This document shows, piece after piece, positions 54,178 through 62,637 of a DNA stretch of 64,000 nt (positions within the stretch are counted from its first letter, which is position 1; the number at the start of each line of letters is the position of its first letter). Position numbers and translations under genes: made by a program. This DNA comes from a virus. The stretch is taken from the IMG/VR virus record IMGVR_UViG_3300043419_000459, positions 1 to 64,000 of that record. One strand, given 5' to 3'. The notes beneath the pieces are model-generated. The model was not told the origin of the DNA. It made no database searches and saw nothing but the letters and a program-made list of their open reading frames with translations.

Positions 54178-54824
54178 TATTTTTTGAATTTAATCTTCCA
54201 ATAAACACCACCACCTATGTATGGAGATAATGTTCCATTGGTTCCATCGGATACTCTATTAGAAACACCAACACCTAAATTATAGATTTTGTCTTTTTTT
54301 GTTTTTATAAGCAATCCCGCACCTACATTTGAAACCACATCTGCCTTATTAAATCCACCAGTCAAACCATAATATACTTGTGTTTTTGGTAATTCTTTAA
54401 CAATCATAGTTTCTTTAATAGTTCTTTGTTTAACATTTGCATTAAAAGTTCTACCCAATATTTTATTTTGTGTAATTGTATCCAAAAGAGCAATGGTTCC
54501 TAATGAATCGGGTAAAACCAATGTATCTTTATATAATACTTTTGAATAATAATCTTTTAGTAAAGCCTGTGTATCTACTATTGTAGGGATTACAACTTGC
54601 TTTTCAACTATCGTTTCGTGATAAATGTCTTGACCCTTTTTGGTTATTACTTTTGTTTTTACAACATCAATAGTATCGATATCGTGTTTAATAACTTCAT
54701 ATGCCTTACCTTCTATATAAACTTTTTTACCAGGCATAACTCCACCCGGATTAAACCATTCTAATAATATAAAAATGATTAATGCAACAATTGCAATGTT
54801 TTTTAAATTTAATAATTTTTTCAT
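54177..54824 (-). CDS. Membrane-anchored protein with beta-rich C-terminus
   Basis: A 215-residue protein with an N-terminal signal-anchor (NLKNIAIVALIIFILLEWF), a helical/linker middle, and a C-terminal ~70 residues of alternating strands (TQVYYGLTGGFNKADVV, NVGAGLLIKTKKDKIYNLGVGV, LSPYIGGGVYWKIKF) reminiscent of outer-membrane beta-barrel pieces. Overlaps the terminase start. Candidate spanin-like or envelope protein; not assignable from sequence alone. Confidence 0.65.
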   Translation of the reverse strand: MKKLLNLKNIAIVALIIFILLEWFNPGGVMPGKKVYIEGKAYEVIKHDIDTIDVVKTKVITKKGQDIYHETIVEKQVVIPTIVDTQALLKDYYSKVLYKDTLVLPDSLGTIALLDTITQNKILGRTFNANVKQRTIKETMIVKELPKTQVYYGLTGGFNKADVVSNVGAGLLIKTKKDKIYNLGVGVSNRVSDGTNGTLSPYIGGGVYWKIKFKK

Positions 54825-54829
54825 AATTT

Positions 54830-55498
54830 TTATTTTTTAACTAATTCTGGATGATTTAATTCAACGAATTTTTCTTCTAATAACCTTTTTCTTTCTATTA
54901 ATAATTCAATGGCGTTATATGCACCATCAATATCTTTTTGTAAATCTTTTTTTACTTTTTCAACATCTACATCCCATGTCCATTTTTCTACTTTGCCATC
55001 TTCGGTAACCATTTCTATTTGTTGTTTAACACCTCTCAAAGCTTCTTCCAATTGTGATTTTAAATCTCTAACATAATCCAATTTATTTCTAGTTACTTTA
55101 TAATCTTCATAAAAAGCAAAAGTTCCATCATCTCGTAATCTTTGTTCCATTTTTCTCAAACAAGTTACACACAAGCCGGTTTTACTGATTATTTTTTTAT
55201 CTGCGTAACTATATTCTTTTGTGTCACATTGGTCATCTTTACATGTAGTTAGTTTTTTTAAATATTCTCTAACATCATCCATTTGAGTAACTTTGGATTT
55301 GAATCCCTTAAATTGCTCCCACTCTTGTCCATCACTATCTACCCATTTTTCTCCAACTTCTCTTTTTCGTTCACTCTCTTTTTCATAACCAAACACTCTT
55401 TGTGTATTGTCTTGTCTACCAAATACAGTGTCTATAATTAATTTTCGAGATTTATGCATCCCTTTACTTTTCTCATCCCAACTTTTTCTTTTTGCCAT
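54830..55498 (-). CDS. Possible small terminase (gp16-like) or packaging accessory, zinc-binding
   Basis: A 222-residue protein. Residues ~85-135 carry paired Cys (TTCKDDQCDTK and GLCVTCLRKM) suitable for a zinc site; the C-terminal ~100 residues are coiled-coil helices (YVRDLKSQLEEALRGVKQQIEM; YNAIELLIERKRLLEEKF). It lies two genes upstream of terL, near the expected place of a small terminase, and its coiled coil fits oligomerisation. Zinc-dependent DNA binding is an alternative. The gp16 call is positional. Confidence 0.55.
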   Translation of the reverse strand: MAKRKSWDEKSKGMHKSRKLIIDTVFGRQDNTQRVFGYEKESERKREVGEKWVDSDGQEWEQFKGFKSKVTQMDDVREYLKKLTTCKDDQCDTKEYSYADKKIISKTGLCVTCLRKMEQRLRDDGTFAFYEDYKVTRNKLDYVRDLKSQLEEALRGVKQQIEMVTEDGKVEKWTWDVDVEKVKKDLQKDIDGAYNAIELLIERKRLLEEKFVELNHPELVKK

Positions 55499-55544
55499 AT
55501 TTCTATACTTTTATAACCAATTGTTTATACTATATATATCAAAA

Positions 55545-58500
55545 TTATTCATAAAAAATACCCAATATTTGATTTAAGGGTGCAAATGAACCGGTTAGTT
55601 TATATGTTTTTCCATTATAAAAAAACACCAATCCTTCGGTTGCAACTATTTTATCTATACCACCCAACGTATTTAATCTAGATAGTTCTTGTTTTAATTT
55701 TTGAATTTTAGATGTGTCTCCACCATTTCTAACTTGTGATGCAACTGAATTTAATTTTTCTTTCATAGACCTAATTGCTTTATCAGGATGAATAGTTAAT
55801 ACTGAACTTACAAATTCTAAAACATCTGCACCTACTCCCAAAAATAATTCTTCAAATGGTCTAATATTGTCTTTTTGTTGCTTTATAACATTTATTTTAT
55901 CTTGTGTAATTGCCCATTTTTGTAAGTCCGGATTTGAAATAGTATTTAATCTAAATGTTTTATCTCCAAATGCCCATCTTCTAATCAATGATTCTTTTGT
56001 AAGTTTGTCAACTTTTATTGGACTATTTGATGTAATCCACCAATCCCACCAACTTTGATGATAATCCGCAACATTATCGGAATCTTTTAATCCAAATTCA
56101 CTCTGTAATCTATTTAACTTAGATAGATATTTACCTTGCTTAGAACTTAAATTATCATTTTTAGGTATACTTGTAATCGGAGGGCCTTGTATTGTGTATT
56201 TGGATTGAATATCTGCATTTACTTGTTTAATCATTCCTGCTAATATATTTTCAGCACCATCCACCTGCCCCACTGCAACACCGCTTTCGTTATACTGAAT
56301 ACAATTATGAAAAACCAATAAAGCCTGACCATATGGAATTACATTTACTGATGTTGGCCATATTACTTCAATATTCATAAAATTTTTACCTTCTCCAAAA
56401 ATCTTTTCTCTTTGTTTTTGAGATAAAGATGATATTGCTGCTGATAAATCTTTCATTGCGTAGTTGTATGCATCTGTTAATCCACCTCTTCCGGCAAATT
56501 TAGATGCAACACCTTCAATTCCCAATGCATTTGCTCCTGCATTTTGTAAGTGTCCTTTGTTTCTTGCCGCAATTAATCTACCATTTTTCCAACTTATTGC
56601 TAAAGCTTGTCCATCTGTTTTTTCTCTAACTACTCCCAGTTCTCCATTAAGTGCTTTTGTAATTATATTTTTTAAATCACCAAAAGTCAAATCCATATCA
56701 TCAAATGGATGAGACATATGTCCGTATGCACCACCTTCTAATAATAAATTTTCATTTAAGTTGGGTTGAATATTTAACTCCTTTTCCATTTGGGTTATTT
56801 CATCATACCCCATATTACGAAGTGCTCTTGCAACTGCGTTTGGATTTGCTGGCATATTTGCTCTACCAAAAAGATATACATTTATTCTTTTTCTAAAGGT
56901 TGCATTTCTATATAATTTTATGATATTCATAAAATGGACATCTTTATTACCCATTTCATCTATTTTTCTAAATGTAGTTGCCTGTTTACCATTTATAGTT
57001 GGCATCCCATAAGAGTCTTTTCCAATGTCTTTAATCGTAACTTTTTTGTTTTTAAATTTACCCATTAAAACTTCATCACCTTTATCAACATCAACACTAA
57101 CATCTTCATTATAAATTTGTTTGTTGATTCTACCATACTCCCTCATTAAGATTCCCGCAACAGCATGTGCTTGGTTTTCAATTGGAGAACCATCTGCACC
57201 ATCTTTCATTGGGTTTCTAACCAATCCCATCTCATCTTGTTTCCTATGAACCATCTCATGTGCAATAGTTCTTAAAATATCCGCAGTCAATCTATTTTCC
57301 GTTGCTACATATATTTCTTTTGTAATTGGGTCAAATCCACCTAATGAAGATTTTACATTACCATATTCTTTACCAGCTACTAAACTTATCTTTGGATTTT
57401 CTTTTAATTTTAATCTTTTGGTTGCAAATTCTACAAAGTGTTGAATTGATTGTTGTTTTGATTCGGAAATATTTTCTTTTATCAAATCCGCTGCATCACT
57501 CTTTGGTTTATTCTTTTTATAACTTTCTATTGATTTGAGAAGTTGTTCGTCTGATAATTTATAGGTTTTCATCTTTTCGATTACTTTTCCAATAAATTTA
57601 GAAGCAAATTTACTATTATTATTTGGCTCATTTCCTTCTTTAAGAATCTCTAATAAACCCAATGTTGCAGTTGATAAACCTGCACCAACTCCTGCAGCTT
57701 GTCCTGCACCCATTCCCATTGCTTCAAGAGATGCATGTTTTGCAATATCTTTAGCAAGATGAACGCCGAATCCGGCTGCTCCGTGTGTAAACGCACCGGC
57801 TCCACCGGCTGCTGCGGCTGCTCCGACACTAGATGCACCTGCCCCCGCTGCAGCCGCTTTAATTGCTCCAACACCTGCACCACCCAATGCCATAGAACCC
57901 AATATTAATCCCATATCAATTGCAAAATGGGTCATATCTTTTTTTTGTTTTTTGCTTTCTTTCCAAGAAGCTTCAAACAATTGTTTTTCTTCATCTGATG
58001 CGTATTGTGATACTTTTGGTCTATGTTCTCCCACCTTATTACCAGTTGGTTTACCATGTGAATCTACTTCATCGGTTTCAACATATTCGTATTCTGGATT
58101 ACCACCACGACCAACTTCTGCAAATTCACTCCAATGTCTACGTTTTCCATCTTTATCTTTTACACTACCAATTTTACCAGTAGTTGCAATTGATGTCAAA
58201 CCATCCATAGTTCCTCCAACCATTTCTTTTTTATGTACGAACCAATTTTTTAAACCTTTGCCGAAGTTTTTAACACCATTAACTACATTGTCAATCATAC
58301 CCTTTCTTTCGGGTGATTGAGGATTATTATGGGAATCTATGATATCATTATCTTCCGGAGACATTTCTTTTCTAGCTTTGTCTAATGCCTCTTTAGTTTG
58401 TGCAATTTTTTTATCTTCAGGGGACATTTCTGCAGATGATTTTAATTCTGTTCCGCTCAATTTTTGTTCCGGTGGTATTTGTTGTGTTTCCTCTCCGGAT

Positions 58501-59531
58501 TTATTTTGTGTAGATTTTCCTTTTGCAGTATCTATTTTACCCTGTGTGGTTGCTCCTTTATTAACTGGTTGACCAGGTTGAGATGGTTTGGGTTCATTTA
58601 CAGGTGCATCCGATGGGCCCTTTGCCATCTTTTTTTGTTTTTCTGCTTCCGCTTCTGCGGGTGTCAATGCTCTTATATCATCACCATCCGATTTATGAGT
58701 TGCTGGTTGGTCTTTGCTTTTTGCATAATATCCACCACCCAAATGTACCAACCCCATCTTTTTTGCATTAGATTCTTCTGCAAAATATTGTTTAGTAAAT
58801 TCTTGAAATAATTCTTCCGTAACTACTTGATTTAACAATTCTGCAATTGGGTCATATGGGTTTAATTCATATGCACTAACCAATTCCGTTACCGAACCGC
58901 TTGGTGCACCATTTATGTATCCTCCAGGTAAATTCAATCCAACTCCTATTCCTCCTGGAAATCCTTCATTTAATTTGGTTGTTATCATTTTGAAAATATC
59001 TTTATCGAATTTTGGATATGCTTTAAGAAAGAACTTTTTAGCTTTTTCTTTATCATTACTTCCCAGTCCATTTCTTACATCGGTACCACTAATTGGATTT
59101 GCTTCTGCAGGGATTGGATATGTATAACCAATTTCATCATAACCATATCCGGCTTTACCTCTATATGGTTTGAAATATTTACCTTGTAATCTCGATGCAT
59201 CCTTTTCACCTACTGCAGCAATATATGCAATAGTTTGGCCATCATATTGTTTTAATATTTCAACAGGTCTATATGGATTGTTTACTTTTACAAATTTAGA
59301 AGAAGGAACTCCAAACATTTTGGTTGCAATTTCTTTCTTTTCTTTAAATGAAAAAGGAGACTTATCGGATGATGTATCGTTTGATGTTGCAATATAAACA
59401 TTTGCAGAACCAAATTTATCTACTAATCTTTGATATGCATCGTGGTGTCCTCTATGGAATGGTTGAAATCTACCAGCGTATACAACAACTTCACCTTCTA
59501 TAATTGGTTTATTTACTTCGTTTAAATTCAT
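55545..59531 (-). CDS. Multidomain nucleotidyltransferase / zinc-peptidase / ligase-like virion protein
   Basis: A 1328-residue protein with three recognisable domains. Residues ~12-165: HxGH-type nucleotidyltransferase (NMN/FMN/cytidylyltransferase superfamily) with GRFQPFHRGHH (His26, His29) and ISGTDVRN (147-154). Residues ~540-630: Ala/Gly-rich hydrophobic stretch, possibly membrane-active. Residues ~690-800: zinc-metallopeptidase motif His758-Glu-Met-Val-His762 with Glu ligand candidates in SPIENQAHA downstream. Residues ~940-1328: a ligase/RNA-ligase-type adenylation domain with Lys971-Thr-Asp-Gly (motif I), FMNIEVIW (III-like), EGLVFFY (IV, Glu1299) and YKLTG (V, Lys1311). Linkers are Pro/Lys/Gln-rich. 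It sits between packaging genes and a sugar cassette. Size, linkers and location suggest a virion-carried protein delivered on infection. Confidence 0.8.
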   Translation of the reverse strand: MNLNEVNKPIIEGEVVVYAGRFQPFHRGHHDAYQRLVDKFGSANVYIATSNDTSSDKSPFSFKEKKEIATKMFGVPSSKFVKVNNPYRPVEILKQYDGQTIAYIAAVGEKDASRLQGKYFKPYRGKAGYGYDEIGYTYPIPAEANPISGTDVRNGLGSNDKEKAKKFFLKAYPKFDKDIFKMITTKLNEGFPGGIGVGLNLPGGYINGAPSGSVTELVSAYELNPYDPIAELLNQVVTEELFQEFTKQYFAEESNAKKMGLVHLGGGYYAKSKDQPATHKSDGDDIRALTPAEAEAEKQKKMAKGPSDAPVNEPKPSQPGQPVNKGATTQGKIDTAKGKSTQNKSGEETQQIPPEQKLSGTELKSSAEMSPEDKKIAQTKEALDKARKEMSPEDNDIIDSHNNPQSPERKGMIDNVVNGVKNFGKGLKNWFVHKKEMVGGTMDGLTSIATTGKIGSVKDKDGKRRHWSEFAEVGRGGNPEYEYVETDEVDSHGKPTGNKVGEHRPKVSQYASDEEKQLFEASWKESKKQKKDMTHFAIDMGLILGSMALGGAGVGAIKAAAAGAGASSVGAAAAAGGAGAFTHGAAGFGVHLAKDIAKHASLEAMGMGAGQAAGVGAGLSTATLGLLEILKEGNEPNNNSKFASKFIGKVIEKMKTYKLSDEQLLKSIESYKKNKPKSDAADLIKENISESKQQSIQHFVEFATKRLKLKENPKISLVAGKEYGNVKSSLGGFDPITKEIYVATENRLTADILRTIAHEMVHRKQDEMGLVRNPMKDGADGSPIENQAHAVAGILMREYGRINKQIYNEDVSVDVDKGDEVLMGKFKNKKVTIKDIGKDSYGMPTINGKQATTFRKIDEMGNKDVHFMNIIKLYRNATFRKRINVYLFGRANMPANPNAVARALRNMGYDEITQMEKELNIQPNLNENLLLEGGAYGHMSHPFDDMDLTFGDLKNIITKALNGELGVVREKTDGQALAISWKNGRLIAARNKGHLQNAGANALGIEGVASKFAGRGGLTDAYNYAMKDLSAAISSLSQKQREKIFGEGKNFMNIEVIWPTSVNVIPYGQALLVFHNCIQYNESGVAVGQVDGAENILAGMIKQVNADIQSKYTIQGPPITSIPKNDNLSSKQGKYLSKLNRLQSEFGLKDSDNVADYHQSWWDWWITSNSPIKVDKLTKESLIRRWAFGDKTFRLNTISNPDLQKWAITQDKINVIKQQKDNIRPFEELFLGVGADVLEFVSSVLTIHPDKAIRSMKEKLNSVASQVRNGGDTSKIQKLKQELSRLNTLGGIDKIVATEGLVFFYNGKTYKLTGSFAPLNQILGIFYE

Positions 59532-59535
59532 ATGT

Positions 59536-59543
59536 ATAAATAT
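59536..59543 (-). promoter_or_regulatory. ATATTTAT element directly before the 1328-residue gene
   Basis: AGATATTTATACATATG, with only 4 bases between core and ATG. If this is a promoter, the message is leaderless or nearly so. Confidence 0.4.
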
Positions 59544-59544
59544 C

Positions 59545-60966
59545 TTAAATTAAACTCTTTTTACTATCTGAGAGGAAATTTAGGATTATTGTCATTTCTT
59601 TATTCGTAAAATCATTATTCCAACTATTTACGGCGTATTCTAAAAACAAATTTTGATTATATATACATATATCTTTAACATCATTTAAAAATTGGTCTTT
59701 TTCTTCTTTAGATTTTTTTGAAAATTTTTCAATTTCAATTTTAATCATTTCTAATCGTTTCATATCATCCAATTCCATATCATAACTTTCGTCAATATAT
59801 GGATGAAAGGTTTTATATCCAAATCTTTCTCTAATATGTTTTAATGATTTTGAAGGGCCTGCCAATATAAATGGTTGACAATGTCCAACTGGTTTCCATA
59901 TTTTTTCTGACAAATATCCGCTTGGAAAATTTACATCTTCTTGAAAGAAAACGGATTCGGTAACTATACTGACATATGTGTTTAAATATATGTCTTTATT
60001 TTCAAATCCAAATCCTGCAATTTTTGTTAAATCTTCTATGTCTAATAATGAAGAAGTTTCTGTAATTAATTTCAAAAACTCCTCATCATTATCATACATT
60101 AAAAATTCATTTTTATTTAATTGATATGAAAATTTATTGTCCCATGAAACTAAACTATTTTCAAATCCTAATTTCTTTAATTGACTTAATAAAAGTAATC
60201 TATGTAATTTCCAATGTCTATTTAGTAATAAAAAATCTTTTCTTTCGTTTCCAATACTTTGTAGAAATTCTTCGGATGTTACTATCGATGTTGGTTTTTG
60301 CTTCACTATACCAAATTGTGGTTCATATGAATCTTCACCCCAATATGAAAAATTTGGATTATTTATTGTATTATAAAATTCTTGAGCTTTACCAATCATA
60401 TTATAACTATAATCAATTACTTTATAATTTGCTCCTAATTTTTCTAAATTTTCTTTTAACTTAAAATCTGCAAATACAAAATAAACTTTTTCGTCATCTA
60501 TATTATTTTCTCTTGTAAATTTTATTAGTTTTTCAAAATTTTCAACTCTAAATGCAGTACCACCATCTATAACATAATTAATAAGTAATTTTCCATTTCC
60601 ACTAACTATCTCATCTAATGCAACTTTTGAAATATTTTCTAAAGAAAATTCATTATAAAAATTATCATTTCCAAAAAAATTTTCTAAACTTGCAAATGGT
60701 TCTATCGGATAAAACCATTCATAATTTATATTATTCTTTCTATCTTCCTTTATTTCATAAATTGATTTTTTATGAACAAAGTTATTATACATATTACTAT
60801 TATATAATACCCAACTATTATTCCATCTTTTTGCAAAATATTCCAATGAATCGGAAAAAAAGAAATCAGAAGCTTGATGTATTGTACTTAAAAATTTTGG
60901 ATTCATGCAATTGGGTTGTTCACCATTATATGTCATTACATCATATCCAAATATTACTTTTCTCAT
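59545..60966 (-). CDS. Glycosyltransferase, exostosin/GT10-like
   Basis: A 473-residue protein. The C-terminal third has YVSIVTESVFFQEDVN, SEKIWKPVGHCQPFILAGPSK and RFGYKTFHPYIDESYD, the pattern of GT-B enzymes of exostosin or fucosyltransferase type. The N-terminus contains FFFSDSLEYFAKRWNNSWVLY. Its ATG is adjacent to the stop of the 41-residue protein (TAAATG). It joins the epimerase and SGNH-like genes in one transcription unit, probably for virion or host-surface glycan modification. Confidence 0.7.
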   Translation of the reverse strand: MRKVIFGYDVMTYNGEQPNCMNPKFLSTIHQASDFFFSDSLEYFAKRWNNSWVLYNSNMYNNFVHKKSIYEIKEDRKNNINYEWFYPIEPFASLENFFGNDNFYNEFSLENISKVALDEIVSGNGKLLINYVIDGGTAFRVENFEKLIKFTRENNIDDEKVYFVFADFKLKENLEKLGANYKVIDYSYNMIGKAQEFYNTINNPNFSYWGEDSYEPQFGIVKQKPTSIVTSEEFLQSIGNERKDFLLLNRHWKLHRLLLLSQLKKLGFENSLVSWDNKFSYQLNKNEFLMYDNDEEFLKLITETSSLLDIEDLTKIAGFGFENKDIYLNTYVSIVTESVFFQEDVNFPSGYLSEKIWKPVGHCQPFILAGPSKSLKHIRERFGYKTFHPYIDESYDMELDDMKRLEMIKIEIEKFSKKSKEEKDQFLNDVKDICIYNQNLFLEYAVNSWNNDFTNKEMTIILNFLSDSKKSLI

Positions 60967-61092
60967 TTAAAAATTTTTATATATAAACGGGTCTCTTTTT
61001 TTAAGTTCTTCTAACTTTTTTTTGAGTTTTTTTTTCATTCTATAATTTTCGTACCATTTTACAAAAATAGAAATGATTGGTAATTTTTTCAT
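60967..61092 (-). CDS. 41-residue basic protein
   Basis: ATG at 61092 is 5 bases after the preceding stop and the TAA is immediately followed by the ATG of the glycosyltransferase. The product (MKKLPIISIFVKWYENYRMK, then a Lys/Leu/Glu helix and RDPFIYKNF) has a short hydrophobic stretch and a coiled-coil-like basic helix. Spacing strongly suggests a real translated frame; function unknown. Confidence 0.65.
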   Translation of the reverse strand: MKKLPIISIFVKWYENYRMKKKLKKKLEELKKRDPFIYKNF

Positions 61093-61097
61093 AATAA

Positions 61098-61640
61098 TTA
61101 ATTTTTATAATACAATTCAGGCCATTCAACTATAATATGAACACCACCTTCATTATATGCATTGGTGTATACATCATAAATATCTTCTGATTTTTTTAAT
61201 TCCCACACTTTTGTAAATTGTAATATAGATTTGAATTCTTTAGTATAGTCGTTTCTATGTTGAATTCCTGGGTCTAATGGGTCTCTACTACCAACACCAA
61301 CTCTTATAATCACATTGACTTTTTTATCAGTCATATGTTCAAATTTATCCAAATGATTAATTAATTGATTTGCAGCTGAGACTAAAAAGTCCCATCTTGG
61401 GTAAAATGAAATTACACTCTTACCCATCATTGCCAATCCCAAACTCATTCCCATTTGTGTTTCTTCCATAACAGGAACTTCAATCATTTTTTCCTTTGGT
61501 ACATTTGTTAAAGTTGTACTCATTGGATTTCCCGCATAAACTATTTGTTGGCCAATAAAGATTGTATCTTCTTTTTCAGCAAGAAATGTCATTGCTTTAG
61601 TTAGTTCATCTTTATATGGTGACATTTGTGGTGTACTCAT
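61098..61640 (-). CDS. Stand-alone transketolase-like pyrimidine-binding domain
   Basis: A 180-residue protein equal to the Pyr domain of TPP enzymes of the pyruvate dehydrogenase E1-beta/transketolase type: FIGQQIVYAGNPMSTTL, then VPVMEETQMGMSLGLAMMG with the conserved catalytic-type Glu, YPRWDFLVSAANQLINHLDKF, and RVGVGSRDPLDPGIQHRND. It lacks the PP and C-terminal domains, so a partner outside the window or a host subunit would be needed. Similar split pairs occur in bacterial surface-sugar loci. It overlaps the epimerase stop. Confidence 0.75.
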   Translation of the reverse strand: MSTPQMSPYKDELTKAMTFLAEKEDTIFIGQQIVYAGNPMSTTLTNVPKEKMIEVPVMEETQMGMSLGLAMMGKSVISFYPRWDFLVSAANQLINHLDKFEHMTDKKVNVIIRVGVGSRDPLDPGIQHRNDYTKEFKSILQFTKVWELKKSEDIYDVYTNAYNEGGVHIIVEWPELYYKN

Positions 61641-62632
61641 TATGGTCTTGAATTTGGATTATATAAATGTTTATTTGCTTTATACCACTCAATTGTTTCT
61701 TTAAGAGCTTCTTTTAAATTTCTCTTTGGTTTCCATCCTAAATCATTAATCTTTTTAGAAGATAATAATCTAATAGGAATCATTGGTGCTTTATTATTCA
61801 CATATTCGATTGGATTTGTATTGTTATCCAATTCTTTAATCGTTGCAAGTGTTTCGTTTACTGTAAACCCTTCACCATAACACACATTAAAGATGTCATA
61901 TGTATCATTATTTTCTGCTACAAATATAAACCCATCAGCCATATCTTCAACGTGTAGTAAATCTCTTACTTCCGTACCATCACCCCAAACTGGGATTGGA
62001 TTTAAACCATCTGCTACTTTACGAATATTTGCAGGGGTAACATGACATTTTTCAAAATCAAATTTATCATTAGGGCCGAATGCGTTTGAAGGTCTAACAA
62101 TTAAACACTGCATTGGATTGTGAATTTGATTAGAGAAAAAATCACATAACATTTCACCATATCTCTTCATGCCACCAACTGCTTTATAAACTGGTAACAT
62201 TGGGGTAGCATGAACATTAATATCTTCGGTACAAAACTCACTTCCCATATCAGGATAAGTTGTATTAGATGATATGAATAAAAACTTTCTAACTTTGTTT
62301 TTCCAACTTTGTTCCATTAAGTTTACATTCATTTCCACATTTGGAGTAACGTGTAATAGTGGATTAAATTTGGTATCCAATGCATTTGATGTATTAGCTG
62401 CACAATGAAATACAACGTCTACATCTTTACTAATTAATTCACAAAACTCTGCGGTTTGTAAATCACCTTTAATATGTTCTACTTCCGATGTTCCTTCAAA
62501 ATCGTTTCTTAAATCTCTACTAAATGATGTTGAACGTAAATTTCTATATCCTTTTTCGTATAGTAATCTTAATAAATGTGAACCGATAAATCCACTTGCA
62601 CCTGTAACTAAAATTTTGTCTGTTTTTTTCAT
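61640..62632 (-). CDS. NAD-dependent epimerase/dehydratase (extended SDR)
   Basis: A 330-residue protein from ATG at 62632 (MKKTDKILVTGASGFIGSHLL); a TTG eight codons upstream gives no extra conserved sequence. It has the GxSGFIGSH nucleotide loop, HCAANTSN, FISSNTTYPD, LIVRPSNAFGPNDKF and VWGDGTEVRDLLHVEDMAD. The canonical Tyr-x3-Lys is not evident: the region reads YKAVGGMKRYGE, a pattern seen in a GDP-fucose-synthase-like subgroup. Substrate is probably a nucleotide sugar. It ends overlapping the Pyr-domain start. Confidence 0.85.
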   Translation of the reverse strand: MKKTDKILVTGASGFIGSHLLRLLYEKGYRNLRSTSFSRDLRNDFEGTSEVEHIKGDLQTAEFCELISKDVDVVFHCAANTSNALDTKFNPLLHVTPNVEMNVNLMEQSWKNKVRKFLFISSNTTYPDMGSEFCTEDINVHATPMLPVYKAVGGMKRYGEMLCDFFSNQIHNPMQCLIVRPSNAFGPNDKFDFEKCHVTPANIRKVADGLNPIPVWGDGTEVRDLLHVEDMADGFIFVAENNDTYDIFNVCYGEGFTVNETLATIKELDNNTNPIEYVNNKAPMIPIRLLSSKKINDLGWKPKRNLKEALKETIEWYKANKHLYNPNSRP

Positions 62633-62637
62633 ATAAT

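Noticed and set aside
2580-59543. T4 late promoters (TATAAATA) in the normal orientation
   Set aside because: The sequence TATAAATA occurs on the plus strand, while all genes are on the minus strand; it would drive antisense transcription. The complement is treated as the element.
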